A stretch of DNA of 64,000 bases, from assembly GCA_026214975.1 (NCBI GenBank), contig CM047806.1, positions 99,999,832 to 100,063,831 on the forward strand, in the 5' to 3' direction. Under the pieces are notes generated by a model. It was not told the origin of the DNA and searched no databases. It saw only the letters and a program-made list of their open reading frames with translations. Numbering within the stretch: position 1 is the first letter of the stretch; every line of letters begins with the position of its first letter. Below, piece after piece: positions 59,398 to 64,000 of this stretch. Both the position numbers and the translations under genes were made by a program. Source of the stretch: Gentiana macrophylla. Lineage: Eukaryota; Streptophyta; Magnoliopsida; Gentianales; Gentianaceae.

Positions 59398-60900
59398 TCA
59401 AATGCGGATGTAAATATGGGCCAAGATAAACCCAGTGATGAGATAACAAGATCAAAACCTAAAAGCGGAGGAGTGTTTGATTAGTTTTAGTGAGCTTGGA
59501 ATAAGTGGTATCTCAAGTTGCCTATGTATCTTGTAATCATTCAGGAATCAAGTATCTCGTAATTCCTTGGGATCATTTATATAGAGAACATCTCGCCCTA
59601 GGAAATCTTGTGCCGGGTCTACTAAGGATTCCTTATACGTTAACCCATTTAATTTAGGAGATAATCATGGATAGTTTAAATGTTAGGATCACAGACCTAA
59701 TAGGTAAAGGACCTTCAAGATCCTTCCGTATTTATCTTGTATCATAAGCATGTGTGCTAATTTCGGATAAGGGAGGCTCTGGCAGACCTGCGTCGAACCC
59801 TCTGAGCCGTCTCGGCCCGAACTATGTTTAACCGTCCTGTGGTTCAACATCATGTTCTTCCTGTGTAGAGACATGGTTAGCATCAATAACCCCATTGGCA
59901 ACTTCTGATTTAGTTGGCTTAAATTTATCATTGGAAACTTCTTGACTAGTTGTAGTTTTTGCTGTATAAATTTGAGTTATTTGAACTGGATCGCTTTGAT
60001 TTCTATTGATAACTTTGGGGTGTTTAACTTTGCAATTATGCTCATAATGTCCTATATGCCAACTGTGGGTGCAATAGGCCGGACGACTACCTTCCGGGTG
60101 GAGGGGCTGCTAAAATCCATCTCTGTTTTCCTTTTGGATCCAAATTGTAGCAGGGATAGTTTTCAGGACATCGACTTCAACCTAAACTCTAGCCGTGGAT
60201 GGTCTCTTAAGCACGGCCGTAACGGAATAAATATGTAAGGGTTTTCCCAATGATTGCATCATAGAGAATATATACGTCTTGTTCATAAGGTGATGGGAAT
60301 TTTAGGGAGAGATATCCATAGCGGGATTATTAACGGTTCTTTGTCGACATGATAACAACCATCCGTTTAAAATTTTGCATATTCGTATTACCGACATGCC
60401 AAGCAGATTTTGAGAACAAACAGATGTAATCCACATCATATTCAAATAGAATAGAGCGTGTTTATTATCAAGCAAACCCAATGCATATCCACCCTTATAA
60501 TTTTGAACGCTTAGGAATTATTTAATCACATCAAGAGAAGGCCTACCTTATGAAAAATTGGCGATGAGGGAGCGCTGGAATCCGGTGGCCATGGCAGATT
60601 CTGCTTCGCTTGGGATGATATTTCCAGGCTCGCCTTTGAAAGTCGAGGGGCGCAGGGATTCGATGTTGAAAGAAGAGGAAGGTTGCGTTGTGCCCTTCAA
60701 AGCTTGAGTGTATGGATTAGGAGGTGCTGGAGGATCAATGACTGAGCCAGACTATGGCCCAGTCATCCCTCTAGGGAGATGATAGTCCTCACAGCAAAGC
60801 TTTGATGAAGAAGCCCTTGTCAGAAAAAAGAGCTGCTGATTACCATGGAAACCCTAAGAGTTGGTTCTGGTCCTACTCTCTCGAGACACCGTAAAGAGAC
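59398..60900 (-). pseudogene. E14: LINE ORF1 with DUF4283-like region and zinc knuckle
   Basis: Minus strand. The leader lies at 60900-60600 and the ORF start, near 60592, reads MATGFQRSLIANFS. DUF4283-type blocks follow (KGGYALGLLDNKHALF near 60505-60455; PLHIYSVTVLKRPSTARVWV near 60245-60180; DVLKTIPATIWIQKE near 60165-60130). A zinc knuckle at about 60075-60030 reads YCTHSWHIGHYEHNCKV, with serine for the second cysteine. A low-complexity tail runs to about 59640. This is the RNA-binding ORF1 of plant L1 LINEs. Stops and a shift near 60560 break it. The element has its 5' end but no ORF2. Confidence 0.78.
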
Positions 60901-61935
60901 TAATAATAATAGCTTAGCTAAAAAAAAGGTTTTATTTTTAAGGCAAATTCCTTACTATTCCCTTGTCAATTCTAAGAGTTTGATCTACAATTTAAATAAT
61001 GTTTGAGGTATTCACGTATACTTTGTCTAAAAACTATACGTATATCGATAATGCTTAATATGTTAGATCTATGTTTTGTATGATCAGTTCAATATTCGGT
61101 TGAAAGATAATTGATGTGTAATAAGCAGAAAGCTACCGTCCAGAGCTAGTATGTCGATTAACCTGCAGGTCTTGCTGTATATTAATCGACAACCTTGTTT
61201 GATCTAGTCGTTCTGATCACGTTTATTCTAGATTTTGGAATTAATTTACCTATTTTTAGGTGGCCATCTATGATTATGTCGCGTAAATTTTCTAAAGGAC
61301 CCATTTAAGATGAAAGAATTAGTTAGGACAAAAGTATTTGGATCCTAAAGCGTACCGAGTCCATTTATGATTGGTACCTCAGAGAGGTTTTCTTCCCATT
61401 AGGATAGTAAGCTTGAACCTTTCACCTTGGATGGGTAAGGCATATCCATAAAGTTGTAATGCAAGTATGCAATATTAACTGAGTCCGTTCATGATAAGGG
61501 TAAAAGCACAAAATAGTTCGATCTTAGTCATGTTCACAGATAGGATCGAGATAATAGGGATGTATTACAATAAACGAAATCTTAATTAGTATTTTAGTTA
61601 AACACATAAATCATATGAACAGAACTAGATAAAGATGAGTTTTGCATATTTCCTTTGAAATCCACCTAGAAATTGTATAGAGGAATAGTATTGGACATTT
61701 GTACCTAGTACAATTAGTAGTTAGATTTACTTTTCTGCACATTTTGGTCCACGACAACCATATTAGTTTTAGTAGATAGTTAAATCAAACTGTTCTCTAT
61801 GACATCGACCTTGAGTGAGCTACACTATGTTGTGATTGACATAGTCATTCTTGCTAGTATCGGTGTATAACACTCGGGTCAATTCTCTTTAGTATTTCTT
61901 CTCGATTTTTGTATAAAAGTCTTTTAACAATTTTC
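60901..61935. other. Unassigned AT-rich sequence
   Basis: About 1 kb with no recognised coding region. A small inverted repeat, GTCGATTAA...TTAATCGAC, lies at about 61152-61190 with a loop near 20 bases. It could be LTR remains, but no boundary or partner is visible. Confidence 0.3.
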
Positions 61936-63686
61936 TGTGACCTGATATTTTTATTGGGTTATGTTTAAATTAAATAAATAGAGTCACGGTAAATGTTAAA
62001 GGGCATTTAAGGTGTTTTAAATGTGTAACTTTTAATAAGGGCAAAACGGGAATTTTACCACCCTCTATAAATACCCCTTTAACCCAAAACTATCCATTTC
62101 CTTTTCCCACTCAAATTTCCTGCAAATGAGAGAGTGCAAAAGAGAAGGAAAATGAGAAAGAAAAGAGAAGAAGAAAAGAGAGGGAGATTCCGCCTATCCG
62201 GTCATCCAACCATCGGAATCACAAACCATCTTCACCAAAATGCTTCCCTTGTCGAGAGAATCGTTTGATACAAGTTTCACTCCGATCGGGTAAGAGTTTC
62301 AAAAACCCATAAACTTGATCTAGATGCGTTCTTTAGCTCTTCTTAGATTTTTAATGTTTTAAAGTTGTAGTAATCATAGAACCTTGTTTTGGTTGCAAGT
62401 CTTCGGGTTGATGGTTTAATCTTCAAGGTTTCTTCATGGTGTTCTTGGTGTTCTTGAAGCTTGTAGAATCATCTTTGGTCTAAGGATTCGAGGTAAGGGG
62501 TTTCCATCTAATATATAGTTGTTATAAGCTTTGAATAAAGTATATTGCATGTAGAAATTGTTAGAAAATGTTGATTTAAGTGTTAGAATCAAAATGGGTT
62601 TGTTTTGAAGATGAAAAAGTTCAAATTCGCACATCAAGGGTGTTTTAGCACGTGCCCGAAAATTTTAGCGTGCGCCAAACCACTCTTGAAGCATGCAGAT
62701 TTGTGTTTGGCCTTTTTAGAGCGCACCAAAGCTCTTGGCGAGTGCCAAAGTTGAACAGTATTGGACAGGATGCATTCTGAGAATTTTAGCGCATGCCGAA
62801 GCCTTTCAGTGTGCGCCTAACATTGCCAAAACGGAACAGGATGCTCCTGTTATCTTTCAGCGCACGCCAAACCTGTTCAGCCAGCGCCAACTGTGTCTAG
62901 TTAGTGGAAACAATGTTTTTAGCCCGTTTCGAATCATGTTTTAGTGTAAAGCCTTTTGTGGGGTGTCGTAATGTCAGGTGTACGTCTTCTAGTGTCTTTG
63001 GCTCCATACCGTGTCTCACGCGAGCATTAGAACACTCTACACTTGACCTTATGGGATGTTGACGTGAGTTCAATATCTTTTAGTTATAACATGACGAAGT
63101 TTAGGGTTCGGTTTCTGGTCTACTGGGCTCAGCATCTTGTGGAGACCCTTTGGGGGAGATACTCGGGATCACATGAAGCCTTATTCCTTAGCCTCGTCGG
63201 TATTGGATTAGATCCCATATTTTTGTGCAATGTTCAAGGTAGTGTAATATAGAGTCCGTCTAAGGTCTACTTGTCCTTAGGAAGCCTTTTTATGTGCAAT
63301 GAACTTAAACGGATAGATTAAACGCTTAAATACGTACTTGATGAATCTAAAAGCAAAAACATGTTAGTCCTTGGTGGTGCATGTTTATACCACGCTTCAC
63401 GGTATTATTACACCTCCACGTGATCAGATATCAACCGCACTCATGTAGTAATCCACAATAATAGCATCCAGAGCTATCATATTCTTTAGAGGTATTGAGG
63501 AAATGTCTCGGTGCATTCGTACCCGGCAAAGTGTCCTTGGACTAGTGTGTAACAAATGTCTTATGTGGTTGAGTCAACTAGTGAGACTAGTAGAGTGTTG
63601 TGAGTGATTGAAACATACATGTAACCTTTAGTGTTTGACACTTTGACTTGCCCTGTAATATTATTAGCATTGTTACTATTGATACT
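61936..63686 (+). repeat. E15: chromovirus-like LTR (tentative)
   Basis: It starts near TGTGACCTGATATTTTTATTGG. It has GGGCAAAACGGGAATTTTAC and a CTATAAATAC TATA-like site at 62064-62073, followed by a purine-rich transcribed leader, an arrangement seen in Tekay/Del-type LTRs. Motifs of the AGCGCACGCCAA type lie downstream of the TATA site at about 62640-62890, the same motif as in E12. The right end is not seen because E16 starts at 63687. No matching second LTR is in the window. Confidence 0.5.
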
Positions 63687-64000
63687 TGATAACGCAGTAA
63701 ATAGTACCATTAATTATACCTTTATTCACCCTGAATTCTGATCAAATAGAGGATAGATAGGCTCTTTATTATATGGAATATGTGTTAAATGCTATGTGTA
63801 TGTTTCTAGGTACGTAATTCAGCATCTGCGTTATTTTCCAGAAGGTTTGGTACTGTTTTGCCTCGTTTTATGTGTTTTACAGGGTGTACCAAATCTGGAG
63901 AATTTGAGAACGGATCTGGATCAAAGGAAGCATGTTGGGCCAAATAAAAGAAGACCAAGGAGAGGTCTGCTGAAGAAAATGAAGAAAAGCTAGCCCAGTT
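63687..64000 (+). repeat. E16: start of an E1-family LTR, plus strand, cut by window end
   Basis: It starts TGATAACGCAG and aligns in inverted orientation with 150-466 over its whole length, with modest divergence. The sequence left of it is not a polypurine tract, so this is a 5' or solo LTR. Its target duplication cannot be checked. Confidence 0.8.

Noticed and set aside
61152..61190. Inverted repeat GTCGATTAA / TTAATCGAC as a terminator or regulatory hairpin
   Set aside because: A nine-base stem with a loop of about 20 bases in AT-rich unassigned DNA is not distinctive enough to assign a role.

Overview
The window is plant nuclear DNA made almost entirely of nested, decayed transposable elements. 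The evidence is tRNA-iMet and tRNA-Asp primer-binding sites, Copia and Athila-type Gypsy domains, a Stowaway-type MITE, and L1-type LINE pieces with a DUF4283-like ORF1. I see no intact host gene, tRNA, rRNA or CRISPR array. The species cannot be named; a repeat-rich angiosperm, probably eudicot, fits. A run of 100 N (19631-19730) marks an assembly gap.

Layout, left to right. (E1) A minus-strand Athila/Tat-like Gypsy element: its 3' LTR is cut by the window start (1-466), its interior is 467-1229 and 10449-13324, with a broken envelope-like ORF. (E2) A 9.2-kb LTR element with no coding capacity (1230-10443; exact AAAGT duplication) sits inside E1. (E3) A Copia element starts at 14726, inside an older LTR of its own family (13325-14725), and breaks off after gag at 18444. 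(E4) A divergent Athila-like LTR (18445-19630) runs into the gap. (E5) A plus-strand Athila-like element spans 19731-45396; its integrase is interrupted by (E6), a 14.5-kb minus-strand relative (26743-41268; exact ATTTC duplication). E6 contains (E7), a 3.2-kb deletion derivative keeping only a protease remnant (32683-35901). (E8) is a minus-strand Copia 5' half (45397-47287) cut by E5. (E9) is a rearranged Copia element (48199-54255; exact CCAAC duplication) whose 5' half is inverted between two direct LTRs; it splits (E10), a Stowaway-type MITE. Further right are an L1-like reverse transcriptase fragment (E11), a Tat/Athila-like LTR (E12), a Copia integrase-RT fragment (E13), a minus-strand LINE ORF1 (E14), a chromovirus-like LTR (E15), and the first 314 bp of an E1-family LTR in the opposite orientation (E16).

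The nesting gives a relative chronology: E2 is younger than E1, E6 younger than E5, E7 younger than E6, E5 younger than E8, and E9 younger than E10. Every coding region carries stops or frameshifts. The most unusual items are the inverted interior of E9, the large non-coding E2 with its reiterated polypurine-like motif, the family-private GC-rich motif arrays placed upstream of LTR TATA boxes, and an LTR-in-same-LTR insertion. I did not find an undescribed functional system such as a defence island or gene cluster.
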